Origin: JALHST01 sp038316335
Lineage (GTDB): Bacteria > Bacteroidota > Bacteroidia > Flavobacteriales > Flavobacteriaceae
Reading direction: 5' to 3'
NCBI GenBank assembly: GCA_038316335.1
Contig: JBBQAM010000047.1
Location: 1-31,839, forward strand
DNA length: 31,839 bases
Under the pieces are notes generated by a model. The model saw only the letters and a list, made by a program, of their open reading frames with translations, had not been told where the DNA came from and made no database searches. Positions within the stretch are counted from its first letter, which is position 1, and the number at the start of each line of letters is the position of its first letter. Position numbers and translations under genes: made by a program. This document shows, in pieces, positions 1 to 9,127 of the stretch.

Positions 1-419
1 ACCCAGATGGTATCTTCTTCCCCGGCCTTTTCCAAAATAGCATCGGCGAATTTCCGATTGACTTTTTTATAGGTTCGCCAACTATCGAGTTCAAACTCGG
101 AATATTCCAAAAAATAATGAAAAAGAGGCCAAATGGTGCGATTGCTAAAGCCATAATAGAACCCCTCCACCTCCTCTGCCGTAAGACTAACTTTTGAACA
201 GTCATGTTTGGCAAGGGCCTGATCAATTTTGGCCGATAGTTCAGTGGTAATCTCCTCATCGGTCAACCCGCTCCACCCGATCCAAAGACTATCACCCCCA
301 CTATGAACCGATTTCATTCCAGTGGCCAGACCCCCGATACTAGGTATGGCCTTGATGTTCCCATTGCCAATTTGTAATCTAACGGGTAATCTGTTTGAGA
401 TAATGATAGTTTTGCCCAT
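1..419 (-). CDS. otsA: Trehalose-6-phosphate synthase (GT20), N-terminal part, cut by window edge
   Basis: Reading leftward from the ATG at 419, the protein begins MGKTIIISNRLPV and continues through a GGLATGM glycine loop to a DSLWIGWSG segment. These are the hallmark N-terminal blocks of GT20 trehalose-6-phosphate synthases, which join UDP-glucose and glucose-6-phosphate in the cytoplasm. About 140 residues are visible and the frame stays open to base 1, so the gene is truncated by the window, not broken. An in-frame ATG at 440 would add seven residues (MGQNQQY) and is preceded directly by an in-frame TAA; I prefer 419 because the family normally starts at the MxKTIIISNRLP block. Many flavobacterial homologues also carry a C-terminal trehalose-phosphatase domain (OtsB); whether this one does cannot be seen. 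The gene is divergent from a GH15 hydrolase 113 bp away, which suggests a shared trehalose/glucan role. Confidence 0.9.
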   Translation of the reverse strand, partial: MGKTIIISNRLPVRLQIGNGNIKAIPSIGGLATGMKSVHSGGDSLWIGWSGLTDEEITTELSAKIDQALAKHDCSKVSLTAEEVEGFYYGFSNRTIWPLFHYFLEYSEFELDSWRTYKKVNRKFADAILEKAGEEDTIW

Positions 420-532
420 GTATTGTTGGTTTTGACCCATTTTGGTTTAATTACCGATATAATTTCTCTAAATTTCGACAAATAAATGGGCAAAAGCAAT
501 CAATTGTCCCTTTGAACCAAGAATTTTAGGGA

Positions 533-2335
533 ATGGATAATTTAGATTACGGATTAATTGGAAATTGTAGAAGTGCGGCATTAATTTCAAAAACGGGAAG
601 TATCGACTGGTGCTGTTTGCCAGAATTTGATTCTCCTTCGGTATTTGCCAAAATATTGGATACCGAAAAGGGAGGAAGCTTTGAGATACATGTGGAGGAT
701 ACCTATACGATACAGCAACGATATAAAAAAAATACCGCCTTATTGATTACGAAATTCACTGATGGGGAGCATGCTTTTGAAGTACGTGATTTTATGCCAC
801 GGTATCGCAATTCGGAGGGAGGCTATCATTCTCCCCCCGAAATTGTCAGGTATATCAGACATCTTTCCGGGAAACCGAAATTCAAGGTCCATTACGACCC
901 CAAATTGGAATATGCCCTTGGGGAAACTAAATCGTTCGTAAAGCATAATTTCATTGCAAGCCTTACCCACGCCGAGAAATTCGATACTGTATTTTTATAT
1001 ACCTCTTTCAACAAAAATGCCGTAATCGAAGGCCGGGAAATCGAAATCGTCAAAGACGGGTATTTTCTCATTGGCTACAATGAGAAACTACTGCTGCCCA
1101 ATACAAGTAAAATGTATTTGGAACTGGAGCGTACCAAGGTTTATTGGCTCAATTGGAGCAACAATACCCCGACCTATAAAAAGTACAATACTGAAATAAG
1201 CCGCAGTGCCGTGACATTAAAACTGCTTAGTTATGACAAATCGGGAGCTGTTTTGGCGGCTCCTACCACCTCATTGCCCGAGACCATCGGAGAAGTCCGA
1301 AATTGGGATTATCGCTTTTGTTGGATACGTGATGCCTCGATGGTCGTCAAGGTGATGTCTGAACTTGGGCATAAAAATGTCGCGAAGCGGTATCTTGGTT
1401 TCATTATCGATCTAATCCCGGATAAGGATGAGAAATTGCAGATCATGTATGGCATCAACAAGGAAAAGAAACTTAGCGAAACGACCTTAGACCACCTAAA
1501 TGGCTATATGGGCTCAAAACCCGTACGCATCGGGAATGCGGCCTATGCCCAAAAGCAGAACGACATTTATGGCATTTTGATGGATGTCATCTATGAACAA
1601 CTTATTAAATTCAGCACCGAAATCGAAAACGGCGAAGATCTTTGGAGCATTACCAAAGGCATTGTTTGGATCGTATCAAAACATTGGAAAGAACGTGACA
1701 AAGGTATTTGGGAATTTCGCACCGAAGATCGGCATTTTACATTTTCAAAAGTACTTTGCTGGGTGGCCGTCGACCGAGCCATTAAAATCGGTCGTATTTT
1801 CAATAAGTCCCATAAAATTGAAAAATGGGTGGCCTTGGAACGGGAAATTCGCAACGACATCCACGAAAATGCCTGGAATGCCGATAAAAACGCCTTTGTA
1901 CAATCGTATGGCTCCTCACATTTGGACGCGTCGGTCTTGTTGATGGAATCCTACGGATTTATTGCGGCCAAGGACCCAAAATATGTAAGTACCGTTAAGG
2001 CCATTGAAAAGGAACTAAGCAATGATGGCCTATTATATCGTTATAAGAACGAGGATGATTTTGGGTTACCCTCCTCATCGTTCACTATCTGCACGTTTTG
2101 GTTTATCAATAGCCTCTTTAAAATCGGGGAGGAGGAAAAGGCGATGGCGCTTTTCGATAAACTTCTAGGTTATGGAAATCATTTGGGACTATTCAGCGAG
2201 GACATCGACTTTAAGACCAAGCGACTGCTCGGAAATTTTCCGCAGGCCTATTCACACTTGGCTTTGATTGAATGCGCCATAAACTTTTCAAAAAAACATT
2301 CCGAGGAAAAGATTCTTGAATCGATGCGGGAATAA
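533..2335 (+). CDS. Glycoside hydrolase family 15 protein (glucoamylase/trehalase-like)
   Basis: A 600-residue cytoplasmic-type protein with no signal peptide. The N-terminal beta-domain starts DYGLIGNCRSAALIS and contains the GSIDWCCLPEFDSPSVFA block. The (alpha/alpha)6 catalytic domain starts near residue 250 with RNWDYRFCWIRDAS (256-269). Probable catalytic acids by family pattern are Glu394 in GIWEFR and Glu556 in GLFSEDID, followed by LGNFPQAYSH (566-575). GH15 enzymes of this length hydrolyse alpha-linked glucans or, in some bacteria, trehalose; the substrate cannot be decided from sequence alone. Divergence from a trehalose-6-phosphate synthase gene and the nearby SLC45-like sugar transporter favour an alpha-glucoside or trehalose substrate; this is inference. 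The ATG at 533 fits the family N-terminus. Confidence 0.9.
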   Translation: MDNLDYGLIGNCRSAALISKTGSIDWCCLPEFDSPSVFAKILDTEKGGSFEIHVEDTYTIQQRYKKNTALLITKFTDGEHAFEVRDFMPRYRNSEGGYHSPPEIVRYIRHLSGKPKFKVHYDPKLEYALGETKSFVKHNFIASLTHAEKFDTVFLYTSFNKNAVIEGREIEIVKDGYFLIGYNEKLLLPNTSKMYLELERTKVYWLNWSNNTPTYKKYNTEISRSAVTLKLLSYDKSGAVLAAPTTSLPETIGEVRNWDYRFCWIRDASMVVKVMSELGHKNVAKRYLGFIIDLIPDKDEKLQIMYGINKEKKLSETTLDHLNGYMGSKPVRIGNAAYAQKQNDIYGILMDVIYEQLIKFSTEIENGEDLWSITKGIVWIVSKHWKERDKGIWEFRTEDRHFTFSKVLCWVAVDRAIKIGRIFNKSHKIEKWVALEREIRNDIHENAWNADKNAFVQSYGSSHLDASVLLMESYGFIAAKDPKYVSTVKAIEKELSNDGLLYRYKNEDDFGLPSSSFTICTFWFINSLFKIGEEEKAMALFDKLLGYGNHLGLFSEDIDFKTKRLLGNFPQAYSHLALIECAINFSKKHSEEKILESMRE

Positions 2336-2503
2336 GGATGATTGTTTCGCAGGCTTGATATTCATTACGTTTAATTCATCCTACAGTTTTGCATTCAGAT
2401 AAAATACGATGATCTTATTGTGGACCGCGGCATTGGCATACTTGGTTTGGGAACATTGACCCTGTCTTTATGTTTTCGTGTTGCCTGAATCACCAATTTT
2501 AAG

Positions 2504-3814
2504 TTACGATTCCTTGGCTTCCGGCATTTTGAGGCGCAACGCCAAAATAGCGGCGATGATAAAAAATACCCCTCCAAATAAAATGGCATTGATCGAATTG
2601 TTGCCTAGAAAATGTTTAAAAATCGGGCCGAAGGTAATGGTTTCAATACCCATCGGAATAACGATCATCATATTCAATATACCCATATACACACCTCGGC
2701 GGTCTTGAGGAACAATTTTCGACACCATGGTATACGGGATTCCCATCATTGCGGCCCATCCGATACCGAACAAGACCATCGGCATCAATACAAGAAACGG
2801 GTCTGCAATATAAGGAATCAAGATTAAGGCGAGTCCTGTGCCAAATAAGCTCAAGGCATAGATCTTTTTTCCTCCATATTTTAAGGTTAAGGGCACTAGA
2901 GCCAGTGCGATAACAACCGTAACAATATTATAGAACAGACTCATTTTTGCTGCTTGTGCAGCTGCGTTCGACGTATCATACCCCAATGTAGCTTTAAAAA
3001 GGGGCGTGATAAATTGCCAATAGACAAACAAGGCGTACCATTGAAATAAATAAACGGCCGAAAGTTGCCACATAAATTTGGGCATTTCTTTGACTGCCTT
3101 CTTAATTTCTATAAAAGGCATTTTAAATCGATCGATGAACGGAAGTCCTTTATGTAGGTTTATTTCTGCCATTTCTTCATCGGTCGGAGGAATCTCCGGG
3201 GTTTTGAACACTGACCACATAATGGTAGTCAAAGACAAAAAAGACCCGATGAAAAAGCAATAATAGATCCACTTGGGAATGGTCCCGGCCACTTCCGGGG
3301 AATCTGCGCCAAACCAAGATTGAAAAAGCACAATTGATCCCGTCGCCAAAAGTATCCCGGCCCCAACAAAAAGGCTCTGCATTTGATACCCAAAACTTAA
3401 TTGCTTTTCAGGTAGTTTATCCCCTACGAAAGCGCGATACGGCTCCATGGCCATATTGTTCCCGACATCCAGGATCCATAATAGCCCTACGGCAAACCAT
3501 AAGGAAGGGCTTAACGGAAATGCGAACAAACACAAACTACCTAAAACTGCACCCATAAGAAAAAAGGGCTTCCGCCGGCCCCATCGCGGCGACCATGTCT
3601 TATCTGAAATGGCTCCAATTATAGGTTGAATTATCAGGCCTGTAATGGGGCCCGCAATATTTAGAATAGGCAAAAGATCTTCGTGTGCGCCTAAGAAAAG
3701 AAAAATGGGGTTGATTGCGCTCTGCTGCAATCCAAAACTGAATTGAATTCCAAGAAATCCAACATTCATATTGAATATTTGCCAAAAAGTTAAATGAGGC
3801 TTGTTAATTTTCAT
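2504..3814 (-). CDS. MFS sugar transporter, SLC45/GPH-like
   Basis: A 436-residue, strongly hydrophobic protein with about 12 predicted membrane segments. The loop after the second segment reads GAISDKTWSPRWGRRKPFF (about residues 67-85), the conserved D-x(n)-R-x-GRRKP motif of SLC45-type sucrose/maltose symporters and GPH relatives. LDVGNNMAMEPYRAFVGD is a further family block. It likely imports a di- or oligosaccharide with protons across the inner membrane. It is convergent with the GH15 gene (168 bp between the stops, no clear terminator seen) and lies about 120 bp downstream of queG in the same direction. A 10-bp palindrome at 3918-3927 in its upstream region could be an operator. Substrate is not determinable; a link to maltose or trehalose use is inferred from the neighbours. 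Confidence 0.85.
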   Translation of the reverse strand: MKINKPHLTFWQIFNMNVGFLGIQFSFGLQQSAINPIFLFLGAHEDLLPILNIAGPITGLIIQPIIGAISDKTWSPRWGRRKPFFLMGAVLGSLCLFAFPLSPSLWFAVGLLWILDVGNNMAMEPYRAFVGDKLPEKQLSFGYQMQSLFVGAGILLATGSIVLFQSWFGADSPEVAGTIPKWIYYCFFIGSFLSLTTIMWSVFKTPEIPPTDEEMAEINLHKGLPFIDRFKMPFIEIKKAVKEMPKFMWQLSAVYLFQWYALFVYWQFITPLFKATLGYDTSNAAAQAAKMSLFYNIVTVVIALALVPLTLKYGGKKIYALSLFGTGLALILIPYIADPFLVLMPMVLFGIGWAAMMGIPYTMVSKIVPQDRRGVYMGILNMMIVIPMGIETITFGPIFKHFLGNNSINAILFGGVFFIIAAILALRLKMPEAKES

Positions 3815-3937
3815 TATTCGATGGTTTGGTCATAAAAAATCTAGTATCCAATATAGTATTTTTAATGTAGCAAATCGGGAATGTCACCTATAAAAATAAG
3901 TTTCACTTGTAACGAAAACGATATCGTAGCCCTCGGA

Positions 3938-4858
3938 TTATTTCAGAAAATCGATATTCCGCTGTAGGCCTGCAAACTTGGTGCGTTTAACGGCCGACTT
4001 TTGAAAGACCTTTTTAAAGACCGCTTCGGTTATCTCTTCCCAATCTTTTTTGGTCATTTCCAACAGCGTAGGCTTCGGATCGAACAAGGGTTCGGAATGT
4101 GGTTTGGAAAATTTGTTCCAAGGACATACATCCTGACAAATATCGCAACCGAAGACCCAATCATCGAATTTCCCATGAAATTCGTTGGGGATTTCATTTT
4201 TCAATTCGATGGTAAAATACGAGATACATTTACTGCCGTCGACTACATAAGGCGCAACAATGGCCTCGGTGGGGCAGGCATCGATACAGGCGGTACACGT
4301 ACCGCAATGGTCGGTAACGGGCGTATCATAGACGAGATCAAGATCAACTATCAACTCGGCAATAAAATAAAACGACCCCGCTTTTTGGGTTAATAGATTA
4401 CTATGCTTCCCGATCCAACCAAGTCCGCTTTTTGCGGCCCAGGCCTTATCCATAACTGGGGCCGAATCGACAAAGGCACGCCCATTCACTTCCCCGATTT
4501 CCTCGGAAATAAATTCCTGTAGTTGTCGCAATTTTGTTTTGATGACGTGATGGTAATCCTGCCCATAGGCATATTTCGATATCTTTAAAGTGTTATTTAC
4601 CTGTGTCTTTTCCGGATAGTAATTGAGCAGTAAGGAAATCACTGATTTTGCACCATCGACCAATAGGCGGGGATCCAGGCGTTTATCGAAATGGTTTTGC
4701 ATGTACTCCATTTCGCCTTGCATCTTGTTTTGGAGCCAGCTTTCCAATCGAGGGGCCTCTTCCTCCAAGAAGTCGGCTTTTGAGATGCCGCACGACATAA
4801 AACCCAGGCGCTTTGCCTCGGATTTGATGGCCTCGGTATGGTGCGCTCTAGTAATCAA
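3938..4858 (-). CDS. queG: Epoxyqueuosine reductase QueG
   Basis: A 306-residue cobalamin- and Fe-S-dependent enzyme that reduces epoxyqueuosine to queuosine in the wobble position of tRNAs, the last step of queuosine synthesis. The central domain has the conserved DSAPVMDKAWA block (131-141) and SGLGWIGKH (144-152). Two 4Fe-4S clusters are supplied by CGTCTACIDACP (Cys185, 188, 191, 195) and GCDICQDVCPWN (Cys238, 241, 245), with Cys211 in CISYFTIELK as the remaining ligand. All expected ligands are present. The length is near the low end of the family, as expected for forms without a long C-terminal HEAT-like extension. Its ATG overlaps the end of the P450 gene by 11 bp, which implies cotranscription and probable translational coupling with ruvB and the P450. 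Confidence 0.96.
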   Translation of the reverse strand: MITRAHHTEAIKSEAKRLGFMSCGISKADFLEEEAPRLESWLQNKMQGEMEYMQNHFDKRLDPRLLVDGAKSVISLLLNYYPEKTQVNNTLKISKYAYGQDYHHVIKTKLRQLQEFISEEIGEVNGRAFVDSAPVMDKAWAAKSGLGWIGKHSNLLTQKAGSFYFIAELIVDLDLVYDTPVTDHCGTCTACIDACPTEAIVAPYVVDGSKCISYFTIELKNEIPNEFHGKFDDWVFGCDICQDVCPWNKFSKPHSEPLFDPKPTLLEMTKKDWEEITEAVFKKVFQKSAVKRTKFAGLQRNIDFLK

Positions 4859-6188
4859 AATGTTCCCTTACTGTAAAATTAATGAAGACTTCCTTTGGCT
4901 TTAATGAAATCAAAGGATTGATTTCTACGGATTCGGTGCTAGTATGTAGCGAATATTTTTTTAGGACCTCGGCAACGGTCAAGATCATTTCGTAAATCGC
5001 GAAATTGTTGCCAACACACATTCTTGGCCCGGCCCCAAACGGAAAATAGTATTCCTGTAATGCCTTGTTTTGCTTGGGATCGAAGCGTTCTGGCCGATAA
5101 TCTCCAGGCGAATCCCAAAATCGGTTATGACGATGCAGTTCATAGATCGACATCAAGATCAAGGTATTTTTAGGAATGACCCGGCCTTCGATCGCATCTT
5201 CCTCAAGAGCGACCCGATCAATAATATATGCAGGAGGATATAGTCGCAGGGCCTCCTCAATGCATTGTTTGATGAAGGGCATTTTTGAAATATAGGCCAT
5301 CAGGTCACTTTCCAGTTCCTGCGAGGCCGCTACTTCCTGAAAGGCCTTTTTCTGGACCTCAGGATGCTTTGCCAATAAAAAAAAGGTGAAACTTAAGGCA
5401 TTCGCCGTAGTTTCATGACCGGCCGTAAACAAAATCAATACTTCGTCGATCAACTGTTCGCGTGACATAGAAGTCCCGTCTTCGTATCTGGCCGATAAGA
5501 GCATATCTAATAAATCGTCTTTTTCCTGTCCGGTTTTCAAGCGTTCTTCAATAAGTTGATCAAGGATTGTTCTGCCTTTCTTGGCCAAGGCCAAATGATG
5601 CCGTATTTGACCACTTAAGTGAAACCACCATTTAAAATAGCGCTGCCGCATTTCCCGGATCAGCATTTTCTGGTTCTTCTCGGTATATTCTTGGAGCTTT
5701 TGCATGCGTTCCTGAATATCCGAGCGACTAAAGAGCGACTTTGCAACTACCTGAAACGCCAAATCCCCCATTAGGGGATAGATATCTTGATCTGTTTGTG
5801 GTATAATGCGCTGCAATTCTGTCTGAATTGCCCGCTGCATAATTTCCAAAAGACCCTCGAGTTTCTTTTTATGAAAGGCAGGTTGTACCATACGGCGATG
5901 GGTACGCCAATGTTCCCCGTTGGAAGTTAAGATCCCATGTCCGATGTATTTGGCAAGATCTTGTGTCTGTAAGGTCGACTTCCCATACTTTTTATGCTGC
6001 TTCTGAAGGATGTGCCGTATAATCACTGGATCCCGTGTAAATACTATCGCCTTTCTGAAACCAATCCTGACCTTGAAGATATCACCGAATTTCTTGAAAT
6101 TTTCGTGATGGAAAGGCAAGGGATTTTTAAGGATTCCTTTTCGGTTTTTAAATACCTCATATTGGGAGATGGCCTTAAGATCTCGCAT
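4848..6188 (-). CDS. Cytochrome P450, soluble
   Basis: A 446-residue heme-thiolate monooxygenase. Visible landmarks are the C-helix WRTHRR (94-99), the I-helix AGHETT (256-261) with the acid-threonine pair for oxygen activation, the K-helix EALR (312-315), RPERF (365-369), and the heme loop FGAGPRMC with Cys391 as thiolate ligand. There is no N-terminal membrane anchor, so it should be cytosolic and would need a ferredoxin/reductase or similar partner, none of which is encoded nearby. The pattern resembles CYP102/CYP4-like and other fatty-acid or terpenoid hydroxylases, but the substrate cannot be assigned. Its ATG follows the ruvB stop directly (TAAATG) and its end overlaps queG, so it is embedded in that operon. 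Confidence 0.96.
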   Translation of the reverse strand: MRDLKAISQYEVFKNRKGILKNPLPFHHENFKKFGDIFKVRIGFRKAIVFTRDPVIIRHILQKQHKKYGKSTLQTQDLAKYIGHGILTSNGEHWRTHRRMVQPAFHKKKLEGLLEIMQRAIQTELQRIIPQTDQDIYPLMGDLAFQVVAKSLFSRSDIQERMQKLQEYTEKNQKMLIREMRQRYFKWWFHLSGQIRHHLALAKKGRTILDQLIEERLKTGQEKDDLLDMLLSARYEDGTSMSREQLIDEVLILFTAGHETTANALSFTFFLLAKHPEVQKKAFQEVAASQELESDLMAYISKMPFIKQCIEEALRLYPPAYIIDRVALEEDAIEGRVIPKNTLILMSIYELHRHNRFWDSPGDYRPERFDPKQNKALQEYYFPFGAGPRMCVGNNFAIYEMILTVAEVLKKYSLHTSTESVEINPLISLKPKEVFINFTVREHFDY

Positions 6189-7211
6189 TTAAAACAATCC
6201 TGGTTGTATTCCACCTTTGATCTTTCCAAGATGCTTATAGGCCAATTCGGTGACCTCCCTTCCCCTGGGAGTCCGCATGATAAAACCCTGTTGTATCAAA
6301 AAAGGTTCGTAGACTTCCTCGATGGTCTCGGCGCTTTCGGATACGGCCGTGGCCAAGGTAGAAATACCTACGGGGCCCCCTTTGAACTTATCGATAATCG
6401 TGGTAAGTATTTTATTGTCCATCTCGTCGAGGCCATGAATATCGACATGCAACGCTTTCAATCCAAATCTTGAAATTTCGATATCGATCTTGCCATTCCC
6501 TTTGATTTGCGCAAAATCGCGCACCCTTCTCAAAAGGGCATTGCAGATCCTTGGCGTGCCCCTGCTCCTACCGGCAATCTCTATGGCCGCCTCCTGGGAA
6601 ATGGGTACTTTCAGGATTTCCGCACTTCGTTCGACAATCGTCGAAAGTAATTCGGTCGAATAGTATTGTAAGCGACTTTGGATGCCAAAACGGGCCCGCA
6701 TAGGCGCCGTTAATAATCCGGAACGGGTAGTGGCCCCTATAAGGGTAAACGGATTCAAATTGATCTGCACCGAACGTGCATTGGGGCCTGTTTCGATCAT
6801 AATATCGATCTTATAATCCTCCATGGCCGAGTACAGGTATTCTTCTACGACCGGACTCAACCGATGGATCTCATCGATAAATAACACGTCCCTTTCTTGA
6901 AGGTTGGTCAATAATCCGGCAAGATCACCCGGCTTATCCAAAACGGGGCCCGACGTGATTTTAATGCCGACCCCCAATTCATTGGCCAGAATATGGGCCA
7001 AGGTCGTCTTGCCCAATCCAGGTGGGCCATGAAACAAGGTATGGTCCAACGCTTCGTCCCTTTGATTGGCGGCTTCAACGAATACCTTCAAGTTTTCCAA
7101 TACCTGCTCTTGTCCTGTGAAGTCATCAAAAGTAATGGGCCGTAATGCCCTTTCCAAATCAACCTCCTCTGGGGAGAAATGTGCTCCCGTTGCATCTAAA
7201 TAATCGTTCAT
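6189..7211 (-). CDS. ruvB: Holliday junction branch migration ATPase RuvB
   Basis: A 340-residue AAA+ motor that, with RuvA, drives branch migration of Holliday junctions during recombinational repair. The N-terminus has the family block RALRPITFDDFTGQ (21-34). Walker A is GPPGLGKT (62-69), Walker B is FIDEIHR (111-117), sensor 1 is in LIGATTRSG, and the arginine-finger region is MRARFG. The C-terminal winged-helix domain contains GGPVGISTLA and ends TPRGREVTELAYKHLG, as usual. I chose the ATG at 7211 (MNDYLDATG) because flavobacterial RuvB proteins start similarly; a GTG at 7217 would add only two residues. A TAnnTTTG -7 box about 100 bp upstream probably drives ruvB-P450-queG. Confidence 0.97.
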   Translation of the reverse strand: MNDYLDATGAHFSPEEVDLERALRPITFDDFTGQEQVLENLKVFVEAANQRDEALDHTLFHGPPGLGKTTLAHILANELGVGIKITSGPVLDKPGDLAGLLTNLQERDVLFIDEIHRLSPVVEEYLYSAMEDYKIDIMIETGPNARSVQINLNPFTLIGATTRSGLLTAPMRARFGIQSRLQYYSTELLSTIVERSAEILKVPISQEAAIEIAGRSRGTPRICNALLRRVRDFAQIKGNGKIDIEISRFGLKALHVDIHGLDEMDNKILTTIIDKFKGGPVGISTLATAVSESAETIEEVYEPFLIQQGFIMRTPRGREVTELAYKHLGKIKGGIQPGLF

Positions 7212-7313
7212 CGCCACATTTAATATACTAGGATATCCCTAAAAGAATCAGGAAAACCCAGACCTGAATTTCGGACGTCCACTCGAAGTTGCTCTCCAAA
7301 CAGGTTTCGTATT

Positions 7314-7321
7314 CAAAGATA
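7314..7321 (-). promoter_or_regulatory. Candidate -7 box for the ruvB-P450-queG operon
   Basis: On the minus strand this reads TATCTTTG, a full match to the Bacteroidota -7 consensus TAnnTTTG. Transcription would start near 7307, giving a leader of about 95 nt before the ruvB ATG at 7211. No clear TTG-type -33 element is seen at the expected spacing (the sequence there reads AGAA), so support comes from the -7 box and its position only. Confidence 0.35.
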
Positions 7322-7454
7322 GTAAAAAGAACTCCTGGATTTCTACCGGAGTTTCATACGATTCTATCTGGGTATATGATATTTATCATTCTTTTTTAGG
7401 CCCGTGATTGGGATCTTTGAAGCCAGGTTATACTACGAATTACAATTCAATCAT

Positions 7455-8987
7455 ATGTCGGATCAATTTGACCTTACCCCTTACGGAATCAATACTTCTA
7501 AGATTTATAGAAATACAAGCGTGCCCATTTTGTATGAATTGGGGCTGCGATTGGAAAAGGGCACAGCCCTTTCCGACGTAGGTGCCCTGATGACCTATTC
7601 GGGTGAAAAAACGGGTCGTAGCCCCAAGGACAAACGCATCGTGAAACATCCCGATTCGGAAAAACATATTGATTGGGGGAAAATAAATATAGGATTGGAT
7701 GAACATACCTTTATGGTTAACCTTGAGCGTGCCATCGACTATTTGAATATGCTCGACCATGTATTTGTAGTGGATGCCTATGCAGGATGGGATCCAAAAT
7801 ATCGCATAAAAACTAGGATTATCTGTTCGCGCGCCTATCATGCGCTTTTTATGAAGAATATGCTAATTACGCCAACGGACGAAGAATTGGCGAATTTTGG
7901 AGAACCGGATTATGTGATTTTCAATGCTGGCCAATTTCCTGCCAATCGATACACCTCTGAAATGACATCGAAAACCAGTGTCGACATCAATTTAGAACGT
8001 AAGGAAATTGTTATTCTTGGAACCGAATATGCTGGTGAAATGAAAAAAGGCATCTTTTCAGTGATGAACTATTTGATGCCATTACAAGGGGTGCTCTCCA
8101 TGCACTGTTCGGCCAATGTGGGCGAAAAAAATGATGTTACCCTCCTTTTTGGGCTCTCAGGAACGGGCAAGACTACCTTGAGTGCCGACCCAAAACGTAA
8201 GCTTATTGGAGATGACGAACACTGCTGGACCGATGAAGGTACTTTTAATATTGAAGGGGGATGCTATGCCAAAGCCGTTAATTTATCGGCCACCAAGGAG
8301 CCGGATATCTTTAATGCGATCCGATTCGGAACCGTATTGGAAAATACGGTTTATAATCCACAAAGCAGAAAAGTCGACTATACCGATGTGTCGATTACCG
8401 AAAATACCCGAGCCGCCTATCCCATCAATTTCATTAAGAATATTCAAATGCCCTGCGTTGCTGGCCATCCCGAAAATATTATTTTCCTTACCTGTGATGC
8501 CTTTGGGGTCTTGCCCCCAATCAGCAAATTAAGTCCTGAACAGGCTAGTTATCATTTTATATCGGGATATACGGCCAAGGTCGCCGGCACCGAAATGGGG
8601 ATTACCGAACCACAGGCCACTTTTAGTGCCTGTTTTGGGGCAGCCTTTATGATGTGGCATCCCAATACCTATGCCGAATTGCTGGCCAAGAAAATTAAGG
8701 ACCACAAGGCAACGGCATGGTTGGTAAATACAGGTTGGACGGGCGGTGGCTATGGCGTCGGTAATCGTATAAAACTGAAATATACCCGGGCGATGATCGA
8801 TGCCATACATCAGAAAAATTTTGATACGGTCGATTTCGTCCAAGACGAAGAATTCGGGTTTCAGATACCCACGAATTGTCCTAATGTACCCTCGGAAGTA
8901 CTGCTTCCGAAAAATACGTGGTCTGACAAACCAAAATATGATATGGCCAAGAAGAAACTTATCATGCTCTTCAATGAGAATTTTTAG
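7455..8987 (+). CDS. pckA: Phosphoenolpyruvate carboxykinase (ATP)
   Basis: A 510-residue cytoplasmic enzyme converting oxaloacetate and ATP to PEP, CO2 and ADP, the entry step of gluconeogenesis. Motifs seen are TGRSPKDK (53-60), the kinase-1a P-loop GLSGTGKT (233-240), the metal-binding DDEHCW (253-258), and GTEMGITEPQATFS further on. Length is close to the family norm. The start is the ATG at 7455 (MSDQFDLTPYGI); the frame is open upstream to a GTG at 7404, but the added residues (IGIFEARLYY...) do not resemble the family. No strong promoter is visible; GATCTTTG at 7412-7419 is one mismatch from the -7 consensus. The next gene on the same strand is 172 bp away and probably separately controlled. 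Confidence 0.96.
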   Translation: MSDQFDLTPYGINTSKIYRNTSVPILYELGLRLEKGTALSDVGALMTYSGEKTGRSPKDKRIVKHPDSEKHIDWGKINIGLDEHTFMVNLERAIDYLNMLDHVFVVDAYAGWDPKYRIKTRIICSRAYHALFMKNMLITPTDEELANFGEPDYVIFNAGQFPANRYTSEMTSKTSVDINLERKEIVILGTEYAGEMKKGIFSVMNYLMPLQGVLSMHCSANVGEKNDVTLLFGLSGTGKTTLSADPKRKLIGDDEHCWTDEGTFNIEGGCYAKAVNLSATKEPDIFNAIRFGTVLENTVYNPQSRKVDYTDVSITENTRAAYPINFIKNIQMPCVAGHPENIIFLTCDAFGVLPPISKLSPEQASYHFISGYTAKVAGTEMGITEPQATFSACFGAAFMMWHPNTYAELLAKKIKDHKATAWLVNTGWTGGGYGVGNRIKLKYTRAMIDAIHQKNFDTVDFVQDEEFGFQIPTNCPNVPSEVLLPKNTWSDKPKYDMAKKKLIMLFNENF

Positions 8988-9127
8988 AAATTTGACGAGC
9001 GTGTCAGTATGGCAATATCGGAGGCGGGTCCAAGCAGCTATTCGTTGCAATCCCAATAAAATTTCATTTCTCTTGGTCTTGGGCACCCACAACTTTTTAG
9101 GGGAGGTCTTTTTATGTATAGGTATCC

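Noticed and set aside
2336..2503. AGGATGA and TCATCCT inverted repeat near the GH15 stop as a possible terminator
   Set aside because: The arms are more than 30 bp apart and no T-run follows, so it is not a convincing intrinsic terminator.
7404..7454. Upstream GTG extension of pckA by 17 residues
   Set aside because: The added residues do not resemble PEP carboxykinase N-termini, whereas MSDQFDLTPYGI at 7455 does.
8529..9092. Open frame of about 187 codons on the minus strand over the end of pckA
   Set aside because: It overlaps the conserved pckA C-terminal domain and shows no domain or start context of its own.
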